A stretch of DNA of 64,000 nt from contig NC_030859.1 of NCBI RefSeq assembly GCF_000208745.1, positions 8,921,679 to 8,985,678 on the forward strand. Reading direction: 5' to 3'. Made by a program: the position numbers and the translations under genes. The stretch comes from Theobroma cacao. Its lineage: Eukaryota; Streptophyta; Magnoliopsida; Malvales; Malvaceae. Within the stretch, counting starts at the first letter, position 1. Each line of letters starts with the position of its first letter. Shown in pieces: positions 48,125 to 61,174 of the stretch. The notes beneath the pieces were generated by a model, which was not told the origin of the DNA, made no database searches, and saw nothing but the letters and a program-made list of their open reading frames with translations.

Positions 48125-49987
48125 TATACATAAACAACTTCTGACTCAATTTGCATTCACAAATGCCTATTGTTTCTACCAACTCATGCTTTCCACAAAA
48201 GCAGTGTATAAATCATTCCAAACCATGTATTCAAATCACTTATCATTTTCTAGCAACTCATGCTTTCCACGAGGGCATTGAATAATACTATACTTATACT
48301 TTAATATAGCATAGAATCTTTTAAAATTGGCACCGCCTACTCACCTCTCTTGGCGAGATATTACTTTGCCAATTTAAACTCCTTGCATTCTTAATCGATC
48401 AATGTCATTTGTTGTTTAGCTATTATCCTTCTTGATTTACACATACGACAACTATCCTTTACTTGTCAATTTTCTAGCAGCAATTAAATTTAAAATACTT
48501 AGCAACTTTACAAATTATTATATCTCACACTTGCTGTCCACACTTAGCTTTGTGCTTTTATATCCCATTTCATTCTCTTTCTCATTCAAACATTAATCAT
48601 CATTTTAATAACTCAAATCATGCTAAAATCACCATGCTTCCTCAATTAGCTTTTGCATATTCATTTGCATATTGACATATTTTTATTAAAGGAATTCATA
48701 TCCTTTACACGCATAGTTCTCTATATTACATGTACCAACAATTATTTATAACATTAAGTGCCCATTTCAACCTTTCCAAGCAACATTCATCATAGTCCAT
48801 CTTATATTTTCATACCATTAACCACATATATGGTAGCAACAATTAATCCAATTTCACTCAATTATTTCCAAGCTTACATGCATAATTTGTCTAACTTTTA
48901 ATGCTTTATTTCCTAATCTTCCATTCACATTATTCATCCTTATTTCTTTCAAACAACATAGCAAGAAACCTTAACATTTCTAACTAGCTCATGCATTTTT
49001 AGATCTTTCCAACAATCATCATTCTTCACAATGTGTCTTTCAAACTTTCAATCAACACAACAATAGCCATTTTCTCAAAATCTTCTAACCATACTTAAAG
49101 CATTATACATTTTTACCTTTGAGATTGCTTGAGCCTCGCATGCACTCCAATATTCTTCCAAGTTTCAATCACCAAGCTGCCAACATTATTCACAAATTAT
49201 TGTCTTAACAATTCTACCAATCGTAGGCCTTAAAACACATTATCATGCTTACCTTTTCTCTTTCACTTTGAATCCATCATGCATCCAATAGTTTGATGGC
49301 TTGCATGTCACTAAATCCTTTCCAATCAAGCTTTTCTTGGCTGCCACAATACATTTCTTATGGTTACCAACCGATTGTCAAAACATAATCAAACCAAAAC
49401 CACAATGCTTACCCTTGTTTCTCTTGAATCTTTAAAACCAAGCCTTCCTCTTTCCTCGAGCTCCACGGTTCTTCTCTTGCATGTTGAAGATTCCTTTTTG
49501 GGTGATGAAATGCTAAACTCAACAATGAAGAGCAAGGAACCCATGGTTTCCTTGAATCCTCACAAACCCACGCCTTCCCCACTTTATTTCTTTTTTCCTC
49601 TCTTTTCTTTTCTCCTCGGGTGAAACCTTTCAAGACCTAATTTCCTATTTCTTTCCTCTCTTTTCTTCTCTTTTTAGGTGGAACCTCTTAAGAACTAAGC
49701 TCTTTCTCTATTCTTTCACAATGGTAGGTTCTCACAAGCTTTACAAGGCCAATTCTCACTTTTTTTTCCACTTGAAATTTTGCTATTAATTTGGCCACCC
49801 ACTTAGCCAATCAAATTGCATACACACATTTGCCTTTTTATTCTATTTGGCCACCTTGCCAACCTATAAGATTTCATGCATCCAATTTCCATCTTTTTTA
49901 ATTGGTTGAATATCTACTTCCCTTATCCATCCATTCTTTAATCTATCTTTATGCATTCTTAATGCATTTCCATTTCATCCACCTTAC
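46544..49987 (+). mobile_element. Outer family-B LTR, left segment
   Basis: It starts TATAATGACTCGTTCC (original TGTAACGAC...) and is collinear with the intact copy at 54686. Shared blocks include 'gagatgcctttacctatcca', 'atagatgggaaacaagc', 'ggtctcgatgatgttggccg'-like text and 'agctcacttgtgcacaa'. It was inserted in the Athila spacer. At about 49987 it is broken by two further LTRs and resumes at 53965. Its open frames (47854-48182, 49360-49633) are low-complexity or chance frames. Confidence 0.75.
48027..48121. repeat. (AT)n microsatellite with one ambiguous base
   Basis: About 95 bases of pure AT repeat inside the family-B LTR, with an N at 48070. It was probably collapsed or uncertain in assembly. 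A shorter AT run occurs at the matching place of the other copy (about 56146-56162). Confidence 0.95.
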
Positions 49988-51490
49988 TTATTGATAACTA
50001 TATGATATAGAGTTATTTTAGCTTAATTTTGATAATAATTTGGCTTAGTTTTTGTAGTAATGCATAGAAATTAGTAGATTTTATTTAATTATTTTAAATT
50101 AGTTATTTTAGGTGAGTCAATCTAATTTTGGTTAATTTTGTACTTAATTTGGTGTTAATATGATTAAGATAGGTTGTTATTGATTTAATTGTGCTTTTCT
50201 AGGTATTTGATGAAAGAAGAATTTTAATAGAAGAAGGAAAGCAATTTCAAGGTGCAGACTTCCAATGCATATGTTTCGGTATTTTGGCCATAACTTTCTC
50301 TACAGAGCTTCAAATGAAGCAATTCTTGGACCATTGGAAAGAAAAGAGAAAAATATACAACTTTCATTTTACCACTTCACCATGTTCGGCCTGTAGGATA
50401 GTCAAAAATCTTGTCAAAATTGACATACTGCAGTAGGCTTATGGCAATTACGATTTTTATTAATTAATTTGGCAAAGTTGCGACTTACATAGTCTGATGA
50501 GGAAATCTCATCTGAAATTGACTTCTTTCTACAACTAACTTAGCCTAACTAAAGCCTATAAAAACAACCTTTTAGAGGAGAAAAAAAAAAGAGAACCAGG
50601 GAACACCAGATTGACATCTGAGAGTCAAGCCACAGAGTCATTAAAGCTAAGAAGAATTTACAGGATTCAAGGAGATTTGGAGATCAAGAACACAATTCTT
50701 GAGTTTTTCTATATTTCTTTTATTCTTTTATTTTCTTGGTTGTGCTTTTAATGTTTAGATTTTATTCGATGATAATGTATGACTTGATAGGGAACTAAGT
50801 TTTTAATCTAAGATTATGATTGAACTCAATATATGGTCTGAATTATTTATCTCTCTTTTACTTATCTTTGATAGATTTAGGTTGTTTATTTTATTCTGTT
50901 CTTAATGATTTTAATTGTCTGATCATCAATTAGATTGAACTGGAAACCTAGGTTAAACCTTGACGAAGGAGATTTAGGTAGACCTTGAATAGAATAGCGT
51001 ATGATCGAATGCACTGAGTTGATTAAGTGATTTGATTTGCATATAGGGTAGACATACACCTATAAACCACACGTAGCCAAAATTAGAGCACAAACTTAAT
51101 GAATCTTTCTTTCATATAATTTGTATAGACATATAGTAAATTAATTGGGAAAGGTATTTTTATGAGAAACTCGACAGAGACTTATAAATAATTTAGGACT
51201 CTAGGTTAGCAACTTAATCCATGAAACTAAGTTAAAAGAGAGAGACAATATTCAAATGAAGTATTGAGAGATATCATAATCTTAGGTCTAGTAGTCATTC
51301 ATATTTAATAAGGTAAATTTGTATAGATTAGTTTTCGTTATTAGTTTATTAATTTAAAATTTTCTTTTTAATTTTAATTGTTTAGATAAAATTAAGGTGT
51401 GTTAATTTTAGTAGTTAACGGTAAAGATTAATTCAATTCTTTGTGGGATCGACACTCTACTCATCTCTATATTATCTTTACATACGTACA
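49988..51490 (+). mobile_element. Solo Athila-type LTR
   Basis: It begins (t)tattgataactatatgata and ends ...catacgtaca, about 1.5 kb long. It is homologous to the 3' LTR at 61175. Shared pieces include the gataact...tagagttatt start, 'gagagatatcataatcttagg' against 'gagagacaccatgatcctagg', and the 'tgtgggatcgacactctact' end block. The flanks are cttac (49983-49987) and tttac (51491-51495), an approximate 5-bp duplication. No internal region is present. Confidence 0.7.
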
Positions 51491-51495
51491 TTTAC

Positions 51496-53964
51496 TATAA
51501 TACCTCGTACTTTGATATGGTGGCTAATAAAACTTATTGGATGCCAATTGAGGTTAATTATAATGTTTAAAAGTGATTCGAAAGTGAATCGGGGCACAAT
51601 AAGACATTTTGGGTGAATCGGAGGTTAATATTAAAATATTAATATTTTATTCAATGTCAAAATTTTTCATGAAGAAGGAGTATATGGTCAATGTAAGTGA
51701 GGGAGAAGAAGAACGAAGAAATTTTAGAGAAAAATGACGATAATGGGGCCCATGTGTCTTTATTAAATAAAGTTAGTGCAGGTAAATATATATTTAAATA
51801 TTATGGTGATACCTCATTGAAATGCGAACTTGATATTTTATTGGTACAAGTGTTAAGGAAGAAAAATAGAAAAAATTTGAAATTAAAAGATTGTGGGATA
51901 ACTTAATTAAAAAGGGTGAAAACCTTGAAGGGTAAAATATTAATTTTGCCATTAGCTTGGTCAAAGCTTCCAAAGGAAGCTTTGACTTTTTTCTTTTTCA
52001 GCCATAACCGGTTCTTATTTTCACCAAAAGATATTTTCTTCTTCTTTCTAACCCTTCCACGCCATTTTCTCTTTCTCCACCATAAAATCAAATTATCTTT
52101 CATTTTCTTTCCTTTCTTTCTTCTCCTTTCCTATCTTTTCTTACTTCTTTTTTCTCTTAACTTCTTAGGCACCAAACCTACAGCTTCTAACCCCATTTTC
52201 CAGCATAACCAAACCCTAGGAGAGAGAAGGAAAAAATCTCTCTTTCTTTCCTTTATTTTCTATTTCTACTCCACCATCACCAACACTTAAATTTTCAACT
52301 TTAAATCTCCATTTTTAAGGCTAAAAGGTATATATTTTTAACTCTTGGAATTTATGAATTTATGGGTTATATTTTCAGATTTTATTTCCTAATTTCTTCA
52401 AATTCTTTTTCTTGGAAATATTAGGTTTTTGTTGATCTTTATGCCTCCAAGCTCACCAAGGTAAAAACCTTTAAATTGAAATAGTTGATATGATGGGTTT
52501 GAGAATCATATTAGAATTCTAGGTTAAAAATTAAGCTAGAATGTAGTTTATCAAGAGTATGCTTACTAGAATTATTAAGTTTAAATTTATGATATATTTG
52601 AAGCTATTATTGTTTATTGACAATTATAGGTTTTAATGGTATTTTGGGACTACTTGGATTAAGATCTTATGGGTGCTAGTCTTGTTAGGTGGCATTGTTA
52701 AGGTGAGTGAACTTGCATTAAATTATTTTTGAGAAATACACATGTGTTGGGATAAAGCACTTAAATGATTTTATTTGATTTTTTTCTCTAAATCATGCTT
52801 GGGAACAAGCCTTGATGAAACTTTTATGTTGTAAAATGTGTAATGTGATGAACCCATGTGTTCCTATATTCTGATGATATATATGTTATGCTTTAAATGA
52901 TAATATTGTGTGATAATTGTAACAGCGCGTGTGCGGTGTGGGAGTGTACATGTCGGTGATGACGGGTGATTCTAGCTATGTGCAGTGTGGGAGTGCACAT
53001 GAGCTGATGACCGGTGGATGATGATTCCAGCTATGTGCGGTGTGGGAGTGCACATGAGCTGATGACCGATGGGTGATGATTCTAGCCATGTGCAGTGTGG
53101 GAGTGCACATGAGCTGATGAGCCGATGGTTGTATACATGTTTACACATACCATAGAAATGTTAGAGAAAATATTATGTGATTGCAATGAATGTTGAATGT
53201 TGAAATTGTTAATTATTTCCAAATTGATTTTCAATGCAACGAAAAAACTCTCTGCCTTGCTTGTCTTGCTCGAATATTTACTATGGTTTTCACTTTTCGA
53301 TTTCATTATGGATCATGGATCCTTCAACACTAAGGGGTTAAATAATCAAAGGTCGAATTAAGGGGTTTTACGAGGAATTAAACTAAATTGCATTGTTTTT
53401 AACATAAGTGCATCATGATTTCTAAACTTTCCTTATCGTTTGCTTGTTCCCTTCCTATGTTCACTCACTGGGTTTATACTCATTCTTTTCAACTTCATGT
53501 TTTAGTTTTTAGGCTCGAAGGTAGTTGGATCCTTGGTAGAGGTGCTTCCTCCTATTCATCTTACGGTAAGTTTACCAGCACACCCCATGATAGTATCCAC
53601 ACTAGGGTCACTCCGCTGATAGTCAAGGTCTTTTGTATGTGTGTATGGTTATTTAAATGTAATTCATGAGATTTGTTGTAAACACTGTATGTTTGGTTCG
53701 CATGATAATGTCGCCACAAGTTGGCATATGGTAATATTATTTTGTGAATGATATACATTCGGTTGCCATGATTTATTATTGAGAAAAGATTATTTTTTAA
53801 AACTATGAATTAAGAACTTTAAAGGTAAATGAGGGACGGATGGTTTAATGAACAAGTTTGCATAGAAAGGCTTACTTGGGCCTAGTGGGCCACGTCTATT
53901 GGGTCCATGCATCACACTTATTGGGTCCATGAGCTGGTCATGTCCCACGATTTGGGCTGTGACA
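51496..53964 (-). mobile_element. Giant LTR unit, family C
   Basis: In minus sense it starts TGTCACAGCCCAAATCG (53964) and ends ...CGAGGTATTATA (51496). The last roughly 200 bp are homologous to the ends of the family A and B units ('tacctcgtactttgatatgg', the aatattaatattttat block, and the purine tract aagtgagggagaaga at 51695-51709). The flanks, cttac/tttac and cttgt, are a possible decayed target duplication. Open frames at 51697-52290 lie in pyrimidine-rich LTR text and are not taken as genes. A 55-bp tandem array lies within it. Confidence 0.65.
52931..53129. repeat. 55-bp tandem array in the family-C LTR
   Basis: Four units start at 52931 (49 bp), 52980, 53035 and 53090 (partial). Each reads gtgc(a/g)gtgtgggagtgcaca followed by tgagctgatgaccg and tgatgattc(t/c)agc(t/c)at. 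Neighbouring units are about 90% alike. Confidence 0.9.
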
Positions 53965-54685
53965 CTTGTGTGAGTGGAAAATTGAACAACACTTATGTCC
54001 AATAGCCTTTCATGCATTCTCCCACATTATTTCTCATTTGGCCTCCCATTTAGCCAATAACATTACATGTATATACATTTCCTTTCATTTAGTCCAACAT
54101 TGCTACCAAGTGTCCATCATGCATAAATCTTCTATGCTTTCTTTAACTAGTAAAATTGCATGCATAATTCACCTTGTGCATTTGTCTCCTTCCTTTTTAT
54201 TTGTCACATGGTGGGGCTTCCACATGTTCCCCACTATAAGTAGATCCTTGCATGCATATCTTTACATGTAATAGTATTTGTTACATGCATAGTCCATCCT
54301 CCCACATAATCTAATTTTCCTTGGTTAGTTAATTTCCATTTAACTTAAAATGGTGAAATTGCACAAAAGTCCTCAAATTTTTCCTTATTTACCATTTGAC
54401 CCTCCAAACTTTTCACCTTTTACAATTTGGTCCTTCAAACATTTCATAAATTGCAATTTCCTTCTGTTTTTCTTCCTTTACACTTGTACAAATAAAATGT
54501 CAATTTCATACTTCACCAAGGTGTCACCATAATATTTAAATATATACTTACCCTCTCTTGCTTTATTCAATGAAGGCACATGGGCCCACTAACGTCGTTT
54601 TTCTTTGAAATTCTTTCTTACTTTTTCTCCCCCACTTAGATTAGCCATATAGTCCTCCTTCATGACTAATTTCAACAACAGATAA
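53965..54685 (+). mobile_element. Outer family-B LTR, middle segment
   Basis: It continues the outer LTR after the family-C insertion. It contains the ttctcccccacttaga tract (54624-54639), matching the corresponding tract of the intact copy (58276-58290). The text 'ccaaggtgtcaccataatat' at about 54517 matches 'ccaaggtatcaccataatat' at 58165. It ends at the target site gataa of the next insertion. Confidence 0.7.
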
Positions 54686-57600
54686 TGTAACGACCCTCTC
54701 CCCGATCATTACCGATGTCTGAGACTTGTAGGAGAACCTGCTAAGTCCGAACCAGCCTTAATTGAAACTCTTGTTATTACCTTATATTCATTCCACTAAC
54801 TTAAGTAATCCTTTTGAACCGTACAACTCTTTGTAATGTAATTTGAACAAACGTCATTATAAATTGTTCAACCTTTATTCCACATAATTGTAAAACTACA
54901 TCCAAATGTATAATCTCTAACTGTACAATCACATTGAGACTAGTGTCTATTTACAGAAAATAAATACATTACAAATGACTTGACCTCTAACAGCGGAGCA
55001 ACTCGGAATAAAGTGCTATGAGATGCCTTTACCTATCCACAGTGGACCATAAGTGTCGATGATTGCATGCTAGGCCGATCACTATCTGTAAAAGGGAGAT
55101 AAGGGGTTGAGTCTCACAGACTCAATGATCATTGACTCCATGAGCAGGGCATAGATGGGAAACAAGCCAAGGATAGATAATTTGAATATTAAAAACATAT
55201 GAATATGTATAAACAACTTAAAATCAAATGGGGTATTTGTGCCTTACTTTTAAACCCAAAAGTTGTGATGCAAAATAACCACTGCAAGTAGTATATTAAA
55301 ACCAGTGTAAGTAAAAGATTTCTACCGTCACAATCATTTAACATCTTACTCAAATCAAATCAATATAATCATGCAAGCTTCCATGAAATCAAACATTGTC
55401 AAGCTTATTCACAAGCTCATAAACCATCTCATCCTCGAGGTAGTAAACATAAAATCATCATATAAATAAAGGAGCTGTGGAAAAACTTGTATTTATCACC
55501 ATGCGAAAGAATTCATGTTTGAAAACCCAAAGAGATATCACTCTCAAATAGGTAATCGTAAATATTCAACTCGTGGACCCGTTTCCATGTAATAACAATC
55601 CGAGAGCCCCATGACACCAGATTCCCATAGTCATGGCTGTCTCGATGATGTTGGCCGACATTGGAGAAATCATGTGGTCGCGACCACGTATATCAACTTG
55701 TGGCCTAGCCACATATATCAACCTTGGCCTTGCCATGTATATATATCACAGATAGTGGCTCCAACCACTTCTAGCAGCCCGTCAGTGACTCAAAGGTTCT
55801 CTAGCTAGAGCTCACTTGTGCACAAGAGTCACACTAACCCAAAGTGACATTCGGCCTACTCTCGAATCTCCCGGTTTGATAAAACCATTCAAAAGCAAAT
55901 TGGGTTTTCAAAAGCTTATTTTGAATTTATTTGAAAAACACCAATCATAATGACATGATAAAAACCCCTTTTTGTAAGACTTTATAATGAAAAACTTTTG
56001 CATGAGGTTTAAATATCAAATCAGCATGGTGAGCATGTAATTTATTCATGAATGCACATCACACAAACCATAAGGCACATTTTGACATAAACCGTGTTAG
56101 AGAGCTTGTTTCTCGATTTTTTTAAAACCCTTTACATATATAACTTATATATATATATATATGCAAAACAATTTCAAAAGGCATGGCATCCACAATTGCC
56201 TAGCATTTTTACCAGTTCATGCTTTCCACAATAACAATGTATAAATCTTTCACAAATAAGTATTTAAAACCACCTATCGTTTTCTAGCAACTCATGCTTT
56301 CCTAAAATGCATTTAAAGAGAACTAGCAATGTTTTCAATACATAAATCATTATATAGTTATGGACATTTTGAAACAAGCACCACTTACTCACCTTACAAT
56401 AACAGGACACTACGTCGCTATTGATTTGGGTGCGTATCTAGCTAATCCTACTTGTTGGTCACCCGTTATCTCTTTCGGTACACCACCACGACAAACCTTC
56501 CTCTCTCACCCACTTCTTAGCAATAATTCAAACCCAATACACTTAATTGTACTCATATACGGGCAGCACATCAATCAATAAATCCTTAACCTAATTTCAT
56601 AGTTTTCATCAATATTATTCACAATCATTTAACATACAATCCACATACTTTCAACCAACCAAAGTTAACAAAACACAATGTAGTCACATTGCATACTTAC
56701 CTTTCGGTTTTAGCTTGAATTCCACATATAGTTCATAATTTCCTCACATCCTTGGTCACCATTGCTGCCACAAGCATAAACAACCAATGCACATCTTATT
56801 ATTCCTTTCTACTTATGATCTCAAGGTTAAAAACACTTACCCATTACTTGTCTTGCTCAAAATCACCATACTTCTAAGATCAACCCACATGCATGCATCT
56901 ATTTCTTTCAAATCTTGGAGGACCTTTGCTACCTTAAATAATTTAACAAAAAGGTTCAACCGATTGAGTTAAATAAAATGACCAAATTCATAATTTTTTA
57001 CCTCTCAAATGAAACTCCTAGCTCCATAACTCTATTGTGGAGCCTTAACTTTCTAAAGATCACTCTACACAAGCCCGGGTTGAAAGGGAAACAAACATGC
57101 AGCAAGCTTCTCCAAACTGAGCTTACTATTTGCTACACAATCAAAATAACGATATTCAACCGTTTATTCTCAACTACAATAACTTAAAACTAAAGCTCTT
57201 ACCTCCACCATGAATTCCCTAACTCCAAATCAATGATAAAGTGCTCAAATCTCTTGGGAGGAAGCTTTAAATGTACGGGGTTTTAAAGAAAAGGATGATA
57301 GATCCATAGTTCTTCAAAAATGATGGAATGCCCAATGTTGGCCGGTTGCTTGTTTTTATTCCTTCCTTCTTGCAATTTTTCAACTCCCATTTGATGTTAT
57401 GAAGTTTAAATTCTTTGCGAAGGATTTTGGGAAGCTTGGGTTTTCACTTGGAGAGGGAAAAGAATTAGAAAAGGTCTTGCAAAAAGTGTTTCCCCTCTTT
57501 AAATTTAATACCAATGAAGTTAAGATAAGCATGCACCTTTTGCATGCAAAGTGGCAGCCAATAAGGGCTACTGTTAATCCCTAAAAGAACATGTAAAAAT

Positions 57601-58625
57601 GCAACCTTTTTCAGTACATTGGTGGCCAATGAGGGTTGCCATTAGTTCCTAGGTGGTTTAGATAAAATATTAACCTTTGGATACAAATTCTCTTCTTTAG
57701 TCTTTGTTATTAACGCCACCTTCTGTTGCTGGCTTAAGTATGCATTAATTTTCATTCTTTTTATTTATTTCATTAGTTTAAGCATGGTCCCACTTAATCT
57801 TTAGTTTACTATTATAATTATTTTTATTTACTTTTTTATATTTTTATATATTTTTTTAAATCAATTTAGTGTAATGATTACACCTTTTTCTTTGAATACC
57901 ATGAGTTATCCTTGCCAACCCATGGTTTTTCCTTGACATTTCATTTCCACTTGCATTTAACTTTGTAACCTACTTGAATTTCATCTTGCTTTCCTTAACA
58001 CAAATATATACATCAGATATTCTCTTAACTTTTCATTATTTACAATTCCACCCCTCAACTTCTTATTCTTTTTAATTAGGTCCTCCCATCATTCCTTTAT
58101 TTCAATTCCCTTCTATTTTTCTTCTTTTACACTTATACAAATAAGATATAAAATTTGCACTTCACCAAGGTATCACCATAATATTTAAATATATATTTAC
58201 CTGCTCTAATTTTATTTAATAAAGACACGCGGGCCCCACTAACATCGTTTTTCTTCAAAATTCTTCCTTACTTCCACTCCCCCACTTAGACAAATTGTAC
58301 AAATCACACATTCTTCGTGTAACATAACCAATTTGACATTTATATTATTTTAATATTATTTTATCTAAAAATTATTATTTTATTCTAAAATTTTCCTCTA
58401 GCCTTCTAAGGCTCCAAGACATCTTACTTAGCCCCTGTTTAGCTCTATAGCACCTTTTTAACTCAACAACATCGACCTCAATAAGATATTATTATTTTAT
58501 CGCATATAAAATATTTTATTCTAAAATATTCCTTTCACCCTTCAACACTCTTAAACACTTTAATTAACTTCAATTGATATCCAATAAACTCTATTAGCCA
58601 CCGTATCAAAGTACGAGGTGTTATA
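54686..58625 (+). mobile_element. Solo giant LTR, family B (intact)
   Basis: It starts TGTAACGACCCTCTCC and ends ACGAGGTGTTATA. It is flanked by perfect gataa duplications (54681-54685 and 58626-58630). It is 3940 bp long with no retroviral domains, consistent with a solo LTR or an LTR-only derivative. It inserted into the outer copy of its own family. It includes the tract cttccactcccccactt (58271-58287) about 340 bp before its end. Small open frames inside (55611, 56360, 56978, 57399) have no recognisable content. Confidence 0.85.
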
Positions 58626-58850
58626 GATAAAATATTAATATTTTAATAATATTTTATTAGTAAAATATTATTTTATTCTAAAATTCTCTACTTGTCTCCT
58701 TGGGTCCCAAAGTGTCTCACTTTGTCCCGATTCACTTCCAAATCGCCTTTTAACTCACTAATTCATCCTTGATAAAATATTATTATATTATTATTATTTT
58801 TTCGTGTGACAAAATATTTTATTCCAAAATATTATTTTCCACCCAATATC
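58626..58850 (+). mobile_element. Outer family-B LTR, right segment
   Basis: It resumes after the gataa duplication with aatattaatattttaataa, equivalent to the text after the tract in copy 3 of family A. It continues to 'aatattattttccaccca'. The last roughly 95 bases expected from the intact copy are missing or unrecognisable, so the right edge and target duplication of the outer insertion cannot be fixed. Confidence 0.6.
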
Positions 58851-58859
58851 CGAGCGTGG

Positions 58860-59830
58860 CATTGATGTTTGAAAAGGACTTTGTCTTGACGCCTACAATA
58901 TTATCGATGCATGATAATGTGATAAATTTTGTGTTTAGCCAGAGGCAATAGTAATTCCAGTTGTCTATGTGCCAACACTGAATTTTGTGTTTAGCCAAAG
59001 GAAATAGTAATGCCAATTGTCCATGAATTTTATGCCAATGCCGTTAAACATGTGGATGGGTGAATGTTCGTTCGAGGATGTTAGGTATCTTTCGATAACC
59101 GCACTATTAATCAGTTTTATAACACACTTAATATTGAGAACGTTGAGTATGGCCAATTCTTAAATGATGATGTCAATTTGGATGAGGTTCTTGGATCACT
59201 TGGCATCTTGGGTACGAAATAGAAATTGCACAAGGGTGTTCCAATATCTTTAAAGTTAATGCCATGGATAGCAATTACAAAGTTTGGCACCATTTATTAG
59301 CAGCCAAAATGCTTCCAGTGAAACATTTGAATGATGTGACAAAGGATAGGGCTGTCCTCCTGTACGCAATTGTGACAAGGAAATCCATTGGCATTGGGCA
59401 ATTGATTTTCAACAATATTATCCTGACAGCTTGTTCACCACGTGATGGACTGTTGTACCCTTCATTGATCACTACCTTGTGTCATCAAGCTGGAGTTGTT
59501 TACTCACCTAATAAGGAGTTGTTACATCCAAAAATTCCATTGGATGTTGGGATCATCCACAGGTTATGCATGTGAGAGCAAACTATCATTAGAGGAAGTT
59601 CATCGACAGCCCCTCAGCCACAATTACGTAACCAAATCTTTCAATATCTCAACGAATGGAATGACTTGAGCTTCGCGTGGACCATCAGGCAATGTATAGT
59701 CGAGCCATTGTAGAGATAATGAGGGCATATGCCGAGCACATTAGCATAGACATGGCTATTTTCCCCACGTTGCCAGTTGATCCCACCCTAGATGACCATG
59801 ATGATGATGAGGAAGAGGATGTTGTATGAC
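58860..59830 (+). pseudogene. Athila-type late ORF ('putative plant transposon protein')
   Basis: The longest open part (59264-59575) reads MDSNYKVWHHLLAAKMLPVK, DVTKDRAVLLYAIVT, SPRDGLLYPSLITTLCHQAG. This is the domain annotated in plant genomes as Athila ORF-1/putative plant transposon protein. Upstream, 58860-59230 holds the same protein in broken frames (a VFCLAKGNSN-like segment). It includes a 56-bp tandem duplication (58925 and 58981). Downstream, 59740-59830 ends in an acidic DDHDDDEEEDVV tail. It is separated from pol by the nested LTRs. Its molecular role is not established. Confidence 0.7.
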
Positions 59831-61174
59831 ATTGTCTTCAAGCATAGAGGAGTATTCTCTTTCTTTACTTTTAGTAACATTGGGGACAATGTTAACTTTA
59901 AGTTTGGTGGTAAATTTTTATGCTTTATTTTAGTATATTGCAGTTATGTATATATTTATTTTAAGTTTAAGCTAGTTAGTTAGCATGTTAGGTTAAGAGC
60001 GTGTTGAAAATTAAAGTTTGAGTAAATGTAACAAGAAATTGATTTACCTATCCAATGATGAAACCTAGTTGTCATGTTATTCTTGTCACTTTTAGTAAAA
60101 CATGAATATTGTTGAAGTAGTATGTTGAATTCTAACGTGTGGCATTATTGTAGGATGAAAGTTCCACAATTGAACACTTTATCTCTTATATTGAGTCATT
60201 GTGTAGATTTAGAGAACGATTATGTGAAGACAAATTTTTAAACTATGTTTGGAGTTTTAGAATTTGTTTGATCCTTTCTTGAGATGAAATCCTAGGCTAC
60301 ACTTAGTTAGAGAAATGACTTAGGCCATCTTTGGATTGATTGAGCTTTTTGAGCTAACCCAAGTACATTTGATCCCTAGTATTCCCCTTTAAGCCAAAAA
60401 TTTTTCCCTTTTTCTTTGTCAACCATAAATAAGTTAGCCTAGCTTTTAAATAATTTTCCAATTCGACAACCCTCACTCCTAAACATGTACATTATTTTAA
60501 GAAATATATGTTGAATTATTTGATGAAAAGATGGAAAAGATGAAGTGGAGAAAAATTCAAAATTCAATGTAAAGCATTTATCCCATTATCATTGAAAGAA
60601 ATAAGTTTGGGGGTGTTAACTTCCTCATAACAAAAAGAATAAATGCTTAATGAGTGAAAAGTGAAGGGAAAGAAAAGGTGTATTTGGTGAAGAGAAGTAA
60701 GGCTATATAGGTCTTACAATAACGATATGCTTAGGGTGATTTGAGCTTTATTATATCCTATATCCTATATCCTACCTTGACCCTAGTCATATATTACAAC
60801 CTAAATAAAGTCTTAAAGATCCATAGTTAAGTGTTAGCCTACATTAGTGGAGAGATAGGTGAAACAAACTTATGAACTTCTAAGATAGTTTGAAGTTTGT
60901 TTGAGCATAAACTTATCCGAAGTGAATGATATTCATCGTAAGAGATTTATCAAACACGAAAAATTCATACAAAAAATGAGCTTGCATTGCAATGAAATGC
61001 AAACTTACACAATATTTATGTTTTCTTTGAGTTGGGAAAACAAGAAACGTTATGAAGAAATTAAAGGTGATCAATGAATTGGTGCAATATCCTAGTTTGA
61101 TATTTTCAACTATGTGATCTCATTTTTATTTTGTATTTTGCTCAAGGGCTAGCAAAATATTAAGTTTGGGGTTG
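59831..61174 (+). other. Athila 3' non-coding region and polypurine tract
   Basis: No coding sequence. Two near-identical phrases, aagtttgggggtgt (60604-60617) and aagtttggggttgt (61162-61175), resemble the Athila polypurine tract. The second directly precedes the LTR, and the first is an apparent duplicate about 560 bp upstream. Confidence 0.6.

Noticed and set aside
47854..48182. Open frames on both strands across the AT run
   Set aside because: They encode only Ile-Tyr repeats from the (AT)n microsatellite and contain an ambiguous base.
51697..52290. 69-, 66- and 124-codon frames in family-C LTR
   Set aside because: Pyrimidine-rich LTR text gives Phe/Leu-rich or Lys-rich peptides on opposite strands. 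No conserved motif.
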